A stretch of 64,000 nucleotides of DNA. It comes from Aphelenchoides besseyi (taxonomy: Eukaryota > Nematoda > Chromadorea > Rhabditida > Aphelenchoididae). Where the stretch lies: the NCBI GenBank assembly GCA_024699855.1, contig JAMPIQ010000005.1, forward strand, positions 93,875-157,874, read 5' to 3'. The notes beneath the pieces were generated by a model, which worked only from the letters and a program-made list of their open reading frames with translations, did no database searches and was not told the DNA's origin. The stretch's first letter is position 1. The number at the start of each line of letters is the position of its first letter. This document shows positions 34,681-47,000 of the stretch, piece by piece. The translations under genes and the position numbers were made by a program.

Positions 34681-35668
34681 CGTGGAAAAAACCTCAAATC
34701 GCAAAAATCGGTAGGTTTGAAACGGACGAACCATCTACAATTGTCATGTTTTATTTGCAGGCCGCAAACCCAGAAAAAGTGGTATCCGAAGTGCAACGTG
34801 GTTCATGGATGGAATCAAACGATCAATCAACGGCTTGAAAAGTTTTCGTTTCACAATCTCACCTTTACATCTTACGTCTAATTGAGACACCTAACTGTGA
34901 CAATAAACGGTTCTTGCTTGACGGTTTGGACAACAATGGCCATACGGAAAACCGAAAAGCCTAGAACATGTCGGACATCAGCGTCAACGGAGCGAAGGAT
35001 ACGTTATGTTTTGAAAACAGTTGTCTAAAACAAAAACATCTACCTTTAGATATGGTCGTTTCGAATTATAAAATTAATTTTTGTTTTTAGGATAACCTAG
35101 AAGGTCACACTTTGCACAAGCAAATGAAAGAACAACTCGCGCGTTTTTTTGACGACTTGGTTCTTGTTTTAGTGTGATGTGGTTTAGTTATGAGGGTGGC
35201 CGATTTTGATTTGTTTAGTAAATGATGTCCGCGATTCTAATGGATTGCGAATATGAAAACCCGGCCGATAGAAGATCGGCGTTCGATCTCACACCTTTCG
35301 TTTGCATCAACGACGTGTTCTTCCAGCACACGAGTCGTTGGAAGGCTGATTGATCCGTGTTCTAATAAATTTTGGTTTACGACCATTTGACTACCGATCA
35401 GTAATATCACGGTCAAATGATGTGCGCGATTACCTTTTAATCGATGAAACAAAAACCGTAGAAGCGTTATCATGAGCATTTTCGCTCATTGTAAACCTCC
35501 ATTTGATTCACGTTTTTTGCTCTTTTTCGTTCAAATGCGATCGAGAAGCCCGAAACAACCACCGCATTGCGGTCGTCTGTTTGTTTACGAATTTTGAGTT
35601 AACGCTCGTTTTTTGGTGCAAAAAAAGTTATCAGAAGTCGAGATTGTTTTTTGGCCATTTGCAGAAAT
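34681..35668. other. Intergenic region before GALK2
   Basis: No gene recognised on either strand. It probably contains GALK2's promoter near its right end, where a T-rich tract at 35646-35651 and TTGCAG (35659-35664) may be a 5'UTR splice acceptor just before the start codon. Confidence 0.4.
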
Positions 35669-37321
35669 ATGGACGATGATCGATTCAAACGCGAATTTCT
35701 GAGCACTGAATTCGAGAAACGTTTCGATCAGAAGGCGAAATGGATCGTTCGAAGTCCGGGAAGAGTCAACCTAATCGGCGAACATGTCGACTATTCGGGC
35801 TACGGAGTTTTGCCAATGGCAACGGCGCAGAGTATCTATGTTACCTTCGCTCCAAACGACAAGAATTTGTTGATTTTGGAGAACACCGACGGGAAATACG
35901 AGTAAGTTTTGTAATCGATTGCTCACTAAACATCATTGATTTAGGCAACACACTTATGACGTTACAAAGGAATGGACCGGTACAACCAAACCGTCGTGGT
36001 TTCATTACTTTTTGTCCGGCTATCAAGGTGCCAAAGAACATCTGAAATCGGTTGGAGTTAAGGGATTGAACATTTTGGTTCATGGAGAAGTTCCAGCAGC
36101 AGCCGGTAAACTCATTTCTGCTAATTGTATGCAAAATTATTCTTCAGGACTCAGTTCTTCCAGTGCTCTTGTTTGTGCTGCGGTCTCAACGACACTAATC
36201 GGATTCACTGAAAAGATTTGGAACGGTTTCAGTAAAGTGAGTTGATCACATCGATTTGGTGAAAAATGTAGGTTTTAGAACGATGTGGCAGACATCGCAA
36301 TCAAATCGGAACGTTTGGTTGGACTTGAAGGCGGCGGAATGGATCAAGCAGTTTGCGCGTAAGTTGAACGATCAAACCAATTGAATAACCAGTCGATGTA
36401 GTTTGGCTAAGAACAATGCAGCTCTGCGGATTGAGTTCGAGCCATTGAGTGTTCATGAAGTTCAGTTGCCATCAGATGCGTTATTCTGCTGCTTACATTC
36501 TCACGTCGAATCGAACAAAGCAGCTACGGCACATTACAACGAGCGAGTTGTGGAATGTCGTATTGCTGCCCAGGTAACCAAAACTATCCACCCAATTCAC
36601 GTTGAGATATCTAGATCTTGTACAAAAAGAGCAGCCAGTCAGAAGGAGATGAGTGGAAGAAAATTCGTCGTCTCAAAGATGTTCAAGACTCATTCAAATG
36701 GTCGCTTGATGAGTGCAAAGAAGCGGTCGAAAGATTGTTGAAACAAACATCGTACTCACGAAAGGACGTGCTCAAAGAGCTGCAAGCTAATGACAAAGAT
36801 CTTTCGGAGTTTTCGTTGAACAAAAGTACTCAAGAGAGTAAGCTTAAATAGTTGTTGTTATGATTAAATAATCAATTTTAGTGGAAACCTTTTATTTATA
36901 TCCACGAGTCAAACATGTTTTTACGGAAAGTGCGAGAGTCGATGAGTTCGAAAAAGCATGTGCTGTCAAAGATCTCAAACTCATGGGAAAAATTATGGAC
37001 GAGAGTCACAACAGTTGTCGAGATTTGTACAATTGTAGTTGTCCAGGTACAGTTTCAATTAAGATCATTAATTCCAGTTGTTTCTGTTCAGAATTGGATG
37101 AGATTGTCAAGAGTTGCAAGCAGCTCGGAGCGCGTGGTTCACGATTGACCGGAGCTGGCTGGTAAGTGCAGTAATTCGCAGGACCATTGACTTTTGCTTG
37201 ATTTAGGGGCGGTTGTGCCGTTGCATTGTTTGATGCCAAGGATAAAGAGAAAGTCGAGAACGAAATGGACATTTTGTTCTGGAGTCATCCGGCAGCCGGA
37301 ATCGAAGCTCTCGAATTTTGA
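35669..37321 (+). CDS. GALK2: Galactokinase-family sugar kinase (GALK2-like)
   Basis: GHMP-superfamily kinase phosphorylating galactose or N-acetylgalactosamine in the cytosol. The galactokinase signature [20 protein letters not shown] lies near 35760-35820. The ATP-binding GHMP motif is split by an intron: EVPAAAG (36100) then [10 protein letters not shown] (36155); a frame-open short intron lies between. [18 protein letters not shown] (36305-36355) supplies the substrate and catalytic Asp region. The third motif, [18 protein letters not shown], spans an intron at 37160-37207. The chain ends AGIEALEF with TGA at 37319-37321. Family length and motif order are complete. Vertebrate GALK2, rather than GALK1, is suggested by the long insert ([20 protein letters not shown]), but assignment between the two is not certain. 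Confidence 0.9.
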
Positions 37322-37666
37322 ACTCATTTCAATTTTATTTCATGTTTTATACACAAATTTCGAAGCCCATAAAAGAAGTCTATTCTATTCATTCGTACAA
37401 ACACAAAAGCCGCCATTGAACAACATCAAAATAATTTGCGTATACGGTCGATGGGACCGTTTTTAAGCGAAAAGATTAGTTGGCAATTATGCCAATGGTT
37501 TAGAATGCAATAATCTGTTGCTTGTTTTTTACAATACCAAAGTGGTTTGGTGACAAAATACGAAGTTGATTATTAGAACAGGAACAAACGTAAATCTGAG
37601 AAGATCGTACGACAACATTTGAAAAGATCCAAAAATAATTTAAAGGATGAAAATAAAGTTAGAAGA

Positions 37667-39220
37667 TTAGTATCGACCTTGTGCCATGTTTGTTGCCTGA
37701 AATCCTCAATGAAAACCATATAAAGCAAAGTCAACTTACGGTATGAACGGCCGCCGCTCTCGCCGCATTGTTGACCGTCTGTTGAACACCACGATCGGCC
37801 ATAACTGAAATTGATATCGAAAGTAAAAAGATTCTCGAATCTCTTTAGATGATTGAAAGCTACAGACTTAGCCGTAGAAAACTTATAAACTGCTCACCTC
37901 CGTCACTAAATTCTTTTCGGGCTTTGTCGATGCTGAATCTAAAGACACAACTATTAAGCGAATTAAGGTAATTGAAAACATACCCGGCGCCTCGATACAA
38001 ACGATGAACCTTCAACAAGCCAACAACCATTCCGATAAACGCAGCGGTGAATGCCAGAGTCGAAATTAGCATCACCAATCCGGTCAGAATACTTGTGCTA
38101 TAAACCGAACTCATTAAACAGCTTCAACGTCTTTCAAAAACCTAAAAACGCTAATCGTATTCGACCAACCACACGCGTATTGCGATAAGCCGAGAGTTTG
38201 GACGAAGCAGAAGATCGTGTGCAAGAACATGACGAAGAAGAAGACCATGAAATTGAACGAAGAGTCATCTCTAAAACACAAATTGAACTGAACATACGAA
38301 TCCAACAAACCGAAAAGCTTTGTACACCGGTCGAAACCAGAACAAGAAGGCGCATGGAGTGAAGAGCACAAGTTGAATGACGGACAACAGAAGAATCCCG
38401 ATTCCTCCACTCGCAAACAGCATGTAAAACAACGAGCCGAGAACATTGGCAACCAATGCAAGAACATAAACCAAATAGACGTAGTAGATCAATCGGACGG
38501 TCTCTTGAAACTGCACCGGTATCTCAACGTCAATGTCCTAAAGCTTCGAAAATAATTTTCAGCATCTTGCATTACACCTGATAGAAACACGGCTCCAAAG
38601 GCACGAATGCAGGTAATGGCGGCCAATTGTGCGGATTTTGGGATCGTCCACCACCACCGGTACTTTGTTGACGTCGCTCGAATTCTTGTTGACGACGAGC
38701 TGAACACCGAAAATGATTCTGAACAAACTCAATAAAAACATACCAAGATCTTGCTCTCGTTTACGCAGCTCCTCCTGTTGTCGAAAAATCTCGTCGCTGC
38801 TCATGTTGATGTTCGTTTGTGGTGGAACAGCAGCGGCCTGAAATTAAAATCTCAACGACGGTCCATAGGAGTCGACTCTTTTCAGATGCCAAAAAGAAAA
38901 AAGCACTTCCGCTGTGGCCGAAATTTTTATCGATTGGCCACAAGTGGCACAACAAAAACGCGCACACTTCATTCTCGATTGTGTTTAATTTGGTCAATTA
39001 AACCGTTGAGTTTGTTGGCAACGAACTCACCGTCTGAGCGGTTGGAGCCGTTGCGGTGGCCGGTTGATTCGAGAAGGGATTGTACTCTTCGGTTGCCGGC
39101 TGAGTGCTTGTGACTTGAGTAATCGACGGGTCCTGGAAACGAGTTGGAATCCAAAATCGAAAAAAACATCAAACTTACGGCGAATGGATCCGCGAACGGA
39201 TTCTCGTTCAGGTTGGCCAT
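37667..39220 (-). CDS. Secretory carrier-associated membrane protein (SCAMP)
   Basis: Four-pass membrane protein of post-Golgi recycling vesicles. The N-terminus has NPF endocytic-adaptor motifs (MANLNENPFADPF and EYNPFSNQ). A coiled-coil exon (SSDEIFRQQEELRKREQDL ... RRQQEFERR) follows, then [20 protein letters not shown], the amphipathic SCAMP signature. Four hydrophobic segments come next: YYVYLVYVLALVANVL, GILLLSVIQLVLF (ending at the family-typical FWFRPVYKAFR), FNFMVFFFVMFLHTIFCFVQ and LTGLVMLISTLAFTAAFIGM. The tail carries VHRLYRGAG and KARKEF. Exons are short, with last exons coding NNAARAAAVHT and ATNMAQGRY before TAA at 37667-37669. It is convergent with GALK2. Confidence 0.93.
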
Positions 39221-39632
39221 AACTTATACGGAGGTGGTCTGAAAACGAACGAATCGAAAGTCGACTATGCGAACAGAACACGCTAATTGAAATACTCGAA
39301 CGCCAATAAAAACATCCAATTATTCATCTTTTACACTCAAGACATAGAACGAGAGTCATCAAAGCGGCCGCCGTTCGCAAGGCAAAAACGAAGGCGCTTA
39401 TTGATTTTCGAGTCTCTTCGCATCAAAAAACCAAAATAACGAATGCGAACTGAAATACGCTCCTCGTTTTCCACGTATGTTACTTTTTGTTGGCAAACTT
39501 GCAACCTCGTTTTCAATCAGTTTATTCCACCCGCAACAACAGGAACTATCTCATGAATACGAACCAACAAATAGTATTCGCTTAACAATGAACAAAACGC
39601 GAAAACAACAATCGAAAGGGTTATTAACATTA

Positions 39633-41979
39633 TTATTTCTTTTTCAATTCTTCCAACAACAATCCGGCGCCAACGAACGTTGAACTCTTCTTCTCCAACG
39701 ACTTCATGTCGATCGCGTCGACTACCGCTCGTCGAGCGTCGGTCGAACCGCTTTGAAGCATGTGAAGAAGATCGAAACAACCGCTGTTCTCGAGCAGTAA
39801 GTATCTCAACTGTTCGGTCGGCAGTTTTGCCATCGAATCGGACAGTTTGATCGACGGTTGTTGTTTGTCGAGTCGAAGAAGGTTTTTCAACACAAAACAA
39901 CCAGCACCCGATTGCATGATGTGAGAAGTTGAATCATTGCCATTCTCCATGTTGTGTGGAATGTACTCGTCATTTGCCATTTCAGCAATTGCGTCGAAAC
40001 AAGCTTTCAGCTTCTCATCGTCGATTTTCCGTTTCACCAAATCAGTTTCGTCTGAAAATGTTTTCAATCTTTACACTTTCATTGTTACCAACAAACCTGT
40101 GGGTTTTAACGAACTTAAAACCAAAACCGCCGAAGTTTTATTGTTCAAAACTTCGCGCATGTTCGCAGCCAAGAACGAATACAACGATTCTTTGAGGCAT
40201 TCGAAGATCTCGGTGTATCGAACGACCGCTGGTTTCTTCGAGAACTCGTTTCCATCACCACGTTTCAACAAATCAACCAAACCCTGCTTTCCAAAAACGT
40301 GTGGATCACGTGGACAGACGATGTAGTGGAGCATCATGACACCAAATCTGAACCACGACTATATCAGTTTATCTTTCTTATCTCAACTCACTTTTCGTAA
40401 ACAATGTCCGCTATGTTGTCAGCCAACTCTTTTGTAATGTATTTGTTCACAATAATCGTATCGTCAACACAATCGAAAATTGCGTAGAGAACACGTCGAG
40501 CAAACTTATCGTTGGCACATCGCACAGCACAGTCATCGAAACTTTTGACTATGATCTGCAGGAGAAAAATTTCAATTTTGCTTTTCAATTTAAACCCACT
40601 TTTCGATCCTTTGCATTGCAGTTCCAAATGCATTCCAATGCAACCTCGGCGCCTTCACGAGTATGCGAGATTTCGGGCAAACGCTCCTTCACGTTCTCGA
40701 TCATCTCCAATTTCTCAGCTTTGTTACAGTAAGTAAAATAGTTCCACAGCAAATGATGGGACAATGTGTGTTTCAACTGTTCTCTAAATATCCAAAATGA
40801 GCAGATTCTTCGTCTGAAGAACTTGCCCATCAACGATTCCCTTCAAGGCGTCAGCGAGGTTCTTCACGATTAGTTCGATTTTCTCGGGATGTTTCTCGGC
40901 GATTTCTTTGATTGACTTCACGTTTCTTTCCATCTGAAAACAAGAGGATAAACAGCATCCAAATTATTTTATTACCTTGAAAAGTGTGTATTCCTTGCCA
41001 TAGAACTCGCTGACTAGATCGAATCGCTGAGTTGCTGTAGCAATGTCGTTGTAAATGTACTCTACAATCTTTGAGCCCAACTTTGAACGGAAAAGTGTCG
41101 CGCAATGACCGCGAATAGAATCGAAAATCACTTCACGATATCGCTTATTTCTAAATAACAATGATATATGAAGCAAAGTTATTGTAATGACTTACTTATG
41201 TTTGAGCATTTTGACTACGAAGAAATGAGCATAAGCCGACCGACACATTCGAATCAGTTCGGGAATCAACGTGTCAAACATTTCGTCGCAAACTACTGGA
41301 CTTCCATAAGTCAACAGGCATTGGAAGATACGAGATGTGTCGTGAGCAAAAATCAACTTTTTGGCCGAACTTTTAACTAATTCCCATAGTTTCTCTGCGA
41401 GTTCTTCTTTTGAAGCTGCTGAAGTTTTTGAGCTAAACAAACGAATCAGTTCAAATAGACAAGTTAGACAAACCTTCGTAATTTCTCCCAAATCTTCTTG
41501 GCGTCTTGAGCAATAGCAAAGTCGGGCTTGTGTTGAGCTCGTAGCTCTCGAATAAACTCGCGACGCTGCTTTCGATCCATAGCCATCAACTTCTCTTTGA
41601 CCGACTTCTTTACGGTTAATGTTCGCTTTGCTCCTTTCACCGTCTTCCGTCCATCATCACCGGTTGTTTCTGGGGTCGTATCCATCGGCTCATTTTCCTT
41701 TGATTTCTCCTGCTCGTCAGAAAAGTTGATGGAATTCGGTTTACGCAGAATACTTTTAGTTGCAGAATTGAACGAAAGATCGGCCACCGATTTGATCGGT
41801 CGAGAATCCTCGTCTTGAGTTAGCTCTTGAGCAAAAGAAACATTCTTCTTCTTGACGAGCGTCTTAACAACGGAACGATTGGTCGTTGACTTTGCTTTTT
41901 TGTTGATCGGCTTCGGAGCTTTTGATGGTTGTTGCTGTTTCGTTTTTCGGCGTACCGATCGTTTTGTTTTCTCGACCAT
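39633..41979 (-). CDS. PUM3: Pumilio-domain ribosome-biogenesis protein PUM3/Puf6
   Basis: Nucleolar Puf-A family protein. A long basic N-terminus (MVEKTKRSVRRKTKQQQ) leads into KEKLMAMDRKQRREFIRELR and AKKIWEKLRR. Divergent pumilio repeats follow: FAHDTSRIFQCLLTYG, RSAYAHFFVVKMLKHK, RSKLGSKIVEYIYND, TREGAEVALECIWN and CANDKFARRVLYAIFD. The CPL domain has PRDPHVFGKQGLVDLLKRGD and SKKPAVVRYTEIFE, and the C-terminal repeats include QSGAGCFVLKNLLR and NSGCFDLLHMLQSG. The stop is TCA-complement TGA at 39633-39681 region's left edge; the last residues are LLLEELKKK-like. The start at 41979 is the first Met of a long basic exon. Identity is strong from the CPL domain combined with Puf repeats of Puf-A type. 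Confidence 0.92.
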
Positions 41980-42090
41980 AGTTTCTAAAAGATTCCAGAA
42001 GGTTACTTGTTATTCGATCCGGAAAGAAATAAGACACGAAATGAACGTCAAACGTCTACACCAATTTTCTCCAAAGATTCTTTAAACAAA

Positions 42091-42096
42091 TTTATT
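42091..42096 (-). terminator. Polyadenylation signal of RPS29
   Basis: AATAAA on the minus strand, 40 bp beyond the RPS29 stop, implying a very short 3'UTR as expected for a ribosomal-protein mRNA. Confidence 0.6.
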
Positions 42097-42135
42097 AAAG
42101 TCAACAACAACAGAGCTCAAGAGATAAAGCGACAT

Positions 42136-42349
42136 TTAGTCCAACTTCTTGAAGCCAATTTGAGGTGCGTACTCGCGGAAGCAACGACGACACAAGTTGA
42201 GACTGTACTTGCGGATCAGACCTTGAAAAACACGTTGAAATCGAGGTGTAAGTATTCGAATTACCGTGATGATTGTGGCAGACGCGACATTCGCGTGATC
42301 CTGCTCCGTACTTGGTCGAATGCGAGTGCCAAATATTCTCGTGACCCAT
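42136..42349 (-). CDS. RPS29: 40S ribosomal protein S29 (uS14)
   Basis: A small zinc-binding protein of the 40S head. Exon 1 encodes [18 protein letters not shown] then [12 protein letters not shown] 45-bp intron (GTAATTCG...TTTTTCAAG) interrupts it. Exon 2 encodes [17 protein letters not shown] and ends IGFKKLD with TAA at 42136-42138. The four zinc-ligand cysteines (CRVC and CRRC) are intact, and total length (56 residues) equals the eukaryotic family. The opposite strand is open over a longer frame, but that is a shadow. Confidence 0.96.
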
Positions 42350-42761
42350 CTCGATTTATTCGCAGTGAATGAACAGCAGAAAAGTTCCTGAAATGGAGCT
42401 CAAAAGTTGAAAATAAAAAGACTGCAAATGACGAAGAAAACACGAGAATGAGCATTCGGCAATTGGTGAATTCGTTTAGAACCACTTTTATGGCCTATAG
42501 AACGTATGATACATACGACTTCCAATCTCCTATGTTGAGGACAACAAAAATGTTCAACCAACACAAGCGAGTAGAATCCTCAGAGCCGACGACTTTTTTC
42601 TATTGAAGCAGAAGGCAAAGTAGGCTCAAGAGCTTTCGTTTCGAAACACTTTTTCTTTTTTTCTTTTTGCGACAAAAGTCCGAAATTTGACGTCACAAAG
42701 ACAGCTGGTTGGTTCGTTGGTTTGCATTAATCAACGAGTTTAATCGACGTTGGTTGCCAAA
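42350..42761. promoter_or_regulatory. Divergent promoter region (RPS29 / RMDN1)
   Basis: 412 bp between divergent starts, with no exon seen. A pyrimidine-rich tract at about 42648-42668 (plus strand) is a candidate leader or splice-acceptor region for RMDN1. Confidence 0.4.
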
Positions 42762-43916
42762 ATGCGAAATTTCCCGTGGCTTCCACAGTTCGTTAATTTG
42801 CTGACACGACGTTTCGTCTCCAATTATGTGAGTTGACTTTGAATTCAAGGCGTTTAACGATCGCAAATGTTCAGGTGACAGCACCACGAGGTCGTCGCAA
42901 CTTTTTGATGGTAACCGGTGGTGGAACGGCCACAACATTTTCGTTGTCATTGTTCGGCAATTCGGCTCAAACCCAAAAGCTCGTCGAAGAGAAATCGGTG
43001 ATTAAAGAAGCGGATGCTTTTTACAACAACTACATGTAAGCAGTTTTTTCATCTTTGTGTTAAGCTTGTATTTAGGATCGACAATGCTTACGGAGTTCTA
43101 CGACGTCATCGAAAGTCGGACGATCCGGAGATTTTATGGCGTTTGGCTCGAATTGTCTACGAACAAGCCAAAATCTGCACGAACACCGACGAAAAGAAGC
43201 GACTTGCCGAGGAAGCATTGGAGTTCGCTAAACGTGCACTTTCGAACTCATCGGAAACCTCAAATTTTGGAGCCAACAAATGGTCAGTTTCATTAAGTGA
43301 AAGTCGAGTTTGATTGTCTTCAGGTACGGGATCATTCTCGACTTTGTTAGCGAGTTGAACGGAACTAAAGAACGTTTAGCGAAGACCTACGATGTGAAAC
43401 ATCACTTAGAACGGGCGCTTGAAATCAACCCGTTGGATGCGACAACATGGATGATCTTGGGTAACATTTCAACAGATTCTTTAACGTGCATTTTGCTTGC
43501 AGGAATGTGGCACTTTGCATTCGCCGATTTGCCCGGTTATCAACGATTGGTGGCAAAAGCGATTTTTGGCAGTCCACCAACCTCGACATACGAAGAGGCA
43601 TTGCGACATTTCGAACGCGCAGAAGCGATTTCGGTAAGAAATTTTGAAGTTGCTATTCGTATATGTCATTTTAGCCGAAATTTTGTTCGAGCAACAACTT
43701 CTGGTTGGGTCGTTGCTACGAAGCGATGAGTCAAAAAGAGAAAGCGATTCAACAGTACTCAACGGCTTTTGTTGCTCCGGTCATCAGTCACGACGATCAA
43801 GATATTCACAAGAAGGTGGATGAGATTGTTGTTCTCGTTTTCATGCGATTCCTTTTCAGTCTGCCGAACATCTGAAGAAGTTGGGTGTTGACGCGAACAA
43901 ACTGCAAATCTCGTAG
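42762..43916 (+). CDS. RMDN1: Regulator of microtubule dynamics protein 1-like (TPR, mitochondrial)
   Basis: RMD-1/FAM82 family of TPR-containing proteins first linked to microtubules and located at mitochondria in animals. A basic amphipathic N-terminus (MRNFPWLPQFVNLLTRRFV) suits mitochondrial import. Core: ADAFYNNYM, VLRRHRKSDDPEILWRLARI, YEQAKI, KRLAEEALEFAKRAL, NKWYGIILDFVSE, VKHHLERALEINPLDATTW, MWHFAFADLPGYQRLVAKAI, FGSPPTSTYEEALRHFERAE, FWLGRCYEAM and KEKAIQQYSTA. The stop is TAG at 43914-43916 after LGVDANKLQIS. Several introns are 35-50 bp. The full family domain is present. Confidence 0.9.
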
Positions 43917-44510
43917 TTAAACTCAAAACGCTGGTACTAGAACGATCGAACTGTCCGAATGTAGTTGTTCGTTTACATTAATTGCATAGATTTATCATGT
44001 CCATAAACTCGTATTCTTCTCGTCGGCAATTCGATGTTCAAGTGTTTTCGCATCATGATTGAATGTTGGAAACAAGTGTTTTAAAGGCCAATTAACAAAG
44101 TGACAAAACCTCGTGCCCACTGCCTCGTTTTATCGTCCATCTTTTCGCACACCACTGCGCCCATTCTGTTGGACATCGGAGGAGAGTGGAAGCGAAGAGC
44201 CGCCGCGTGCTCATACGCCGAAAATCGCCTTGAATTTTGGTGTGTTTTTGTTGATATTGATGTCTCGAATGTCTTTAACTTAAGAAACAAAACCTTTCAA
44301 AGAAACACGTGAATGAAGGACACACGTTGCCTATTGATTTTTGTTGTCATCGTGTTGATTGAATGCAAACTCGTCTATCGTGCGGCTTGTAAGCTACTGC
44401 AGTCGGCGGGGAAACGTGTTTTTGCCAAAGCAATTTGTCAAAAACTTTCAACTTTTCTTGTATTTTTAGAAAGCAGGTTCCATACAAATAGGTCGATCGA
44501 TTGTTTAACG
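43917..44510. other. Leader region of the RanBP9/10 gene
   Basis: No gene recognised. A polypyrimidine tract and TTTTTAG near 44463-44470 suggest a 5'UTR intron that ends shortly before the RanBP9/10 start codon. An upstream in-frame ATG at 44313 would give a hydrophobic extension with no counterpart in the family. Confidence 0.4.
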
Positions 44511-46811
44511 ATGGACGACGATCCGATGACTGACGACGATTCCTCTTCGCCGCCTTCACATCAATCTCAAAGCTTCAATATCGCAAACGTGCTTTCCAGT
44601 GCGTCCACTGGTTCGATGTCGCAAAATTTATGCAACGAAGATGCGGAGATTCATGGTCAAGCGAGTGCTTTCGATTCGCGTCACTCCAACTACTACGAAG
44701 ATGAAGAAATTGCTATGAACAAACTTGAGAGTTTATACCCTCTAGTCGATCACATGGTTTGTTTAGTTTCGTCATTCGCTGTTCGATGTTCATTGTAGAA
44801 AACTCCTCTACCTCGTTTTTGGAATCCCGCAGACAAATCGAAGTTATTGCAATTGTCGTGCGAGTGTTTACAGGTCCAATATTCAGGTAATTGAAGTCTA
44901 AACAGCTTAGTTTTTGGGTTTAGGAAAAAACGACGTTTCACACAAAGATGCTCCAGCAGCTGCCGTTCGAGCCAACAGTTCGATTCCGCGTACCTGTGGT
45001 ATCTTCTACTTCGAGATCTACATTGTTGAAAAGGGGGAAACCGGGTTAGTCAAACACATTGAAAAGTAATTTAATCGTCAAGTTCAGGTATATTGGAATC
45101 GGTTTATCCGAAAAGAATGTAGATATCAATCGACTTCCCGGTTGGGAATCGGGCTCTTATGGTTATCACGGCGACGACGGGAACTTTTTTGCGGGTTCGG
45201 GCAAAGGCGGAACCTACGGGCCGAATTTCTCAACGGGCGATACAATCGGATGTGGAATCAACTTCATGAATCGTTCAATTTTCTTCACCAGAAACGGCGA
45301 GAATTTGGGTGTTGCTGCGTACAACATTTCCATCGAGAACTCACGTTATCCGACAGTTGGGATGCGAACTCCAGGTGCGATAATCGACACAAATTTTGGC
45401 CAGAAACCATTTGCTTACAAAATTGAAGTTGATATGAAGGTAACAACATAATCAGAAGCATTTCAATCAAATTTGTTTAAAGGAAACCGAAACGCAAACC
45501 CTTAAACACATCAGAAACGTCGTCTTACCGCCAGAGAAGTCGATTTGGATGGCAAAGTAAGTTGAGGCTCTTATTCTCATAGCGTTTGTATTCGTAGAAC
45601 GGTTTCCGCGTGGTTGGCAAATTCGGGTTATTCGAAAACGTTGTCTGTTTTCAACAACTCAACGGGTATATGTCATCGAGCAGCACTCGAAGAGCTGCAG
45701 GAGAGACGACAAATCATGCAGTTGGTTGTGGACCGTAAAATTAGCGAAGCTATTCAACGAACCAATTCAATTTCGAAGAAAGTCTTTGAAGAAAACAAAC
45801 AGTTGGCTTTGCTGTTAATGATTCAAGAGTTTCTTGAGTTGTACGCCTCACTGAAAGTTCCAACTCAGTTTGCTAATCAACCAACAGTGAACATGGCGGG
45901 TGATGTCAACATGGACGAAGTCTCTCCGTCGACCGATATGTTACTCTACGAATCAGAACAACAATTAGAAGGCGAAGACAACGACATCAATCGTGATTTC
46001 TTACGAGGTTTGCATTTCAAGTTCGTATTGATCAGTGGACTTAATTTCAGAAGCCGAAAGTGTTGCCATCAATCATCTACTTCATGAAGCTCAACAAAAC
46101 TCAGGTGTAAACGACAATATGGGTCACGATGTGGCGGCCACGAATGGTCACGCTGTTCAGGGACATTCTTCTTCGTCCAATGGATTTACTGCTCCGCTTG
46201 TGACAAACGGAAATGCTACACAAACCAACGGAACAAGTACAAACATAATTGCTGAAGTTGACGACGATTTCTCTTCCGAATTGAGTCACAGTTCGATGGA
46301 ATCGGATTGGGAAATGGATCAAAGCGCACCGGAAAGTCAAGATGCGGAAACAATTCTTGCCGAAGACCAATTCACAGCTCTGATTTCAATGGGACAACGG
46401 GTTTCGAGTTTTGCTTCTCAACTCAAAAATGCACCGCCCGAACTGTTGGCTCGAATGGACGTAAGCGCATCTGACAGTCATACAAACATATCGACACATG
46501 CATTTCAGGATGCTTTCAGTATCGTATGTTACGACAAACCCTACGAATCTCCAAAAAGCTATCTACTCGAGCCATCTTTTCGCAAATTTCTTGCCAGAGC
46601 ATTAAATTCGGCCATTATGGGTAAGTGATGTCTATGTTCATTACCTTATTTATTTTGCTCAGCAACCACGTGTGCTGAGAACATTCAAGCGCCTGACGTT
46701 CTCTTTCGACGTGCCAAAGAATTGCGGTTACGAGCGTTGAAGAATGGAGCTGCGGGTTCGGCAATCGCACACGAACAACGAATCTTCCAGTCAATTTGTA
46801 CGGAACTCTAA
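44511..46811 (+). CDS. RanBP9/RanBP10-type scaffold (CTLH E3 ligase subunit)
   Basis: Scaffold of the GID/CTLH ubiquitin ligase. The acidic N-terminus [18 protein letters not shown] is followed by a SPRY domain: [59 protein letters not shown] and [11 protein letters not shown]. The LisH region is [15 protein letters not shown] (45610). The CTLH domain has [18 protein letters not shown] and [12 protein letters not shown] (45700-45850). A Ser/Asn/Asp-rich spacer (46000-46350) leads to the CRA region ([18 protein letters not shown]). The C-terminal block includes [34 protein letters not shown] and [13 protein letters not shown], then TAA at 46809-46811. The chosen Met lies after a probable UTR intron. 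RanBP9 and RanBP10 are not distinguishable here. Confidence 0.93.
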
Positions 46812-47000
46812 CGGTTCTCAATCGAATTCAACAAGTCTTGGCATCTATGTATATTATGCGTAATAAAGGACTAACTTTTTTTGAGTGTTTCAACTTTAAC
46901 TCGGTAATTCTAGAAGTCCAACTGCATTTACCGTCTCCAACAAACACTCAAACAATGAGATTGTTTTAGAATAATGAAATTTTGTTAGAAAACACTTAAA

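Noticed and set aside
42007..42372. 121-codon plus-strand open frame
   Set aside because: It is antisense to RPS29, whose two exons, zinc ligands and length are exact; the plus-strand frame has no domain.
44313..44510. N-terminal extension of RanBP9/10 from ATG 44313
   Set aside because: The extension is hydrophobic and unlike the family, and a polypyrimidine/TAG acceptor lies inside it, so it is probably leader and intron.
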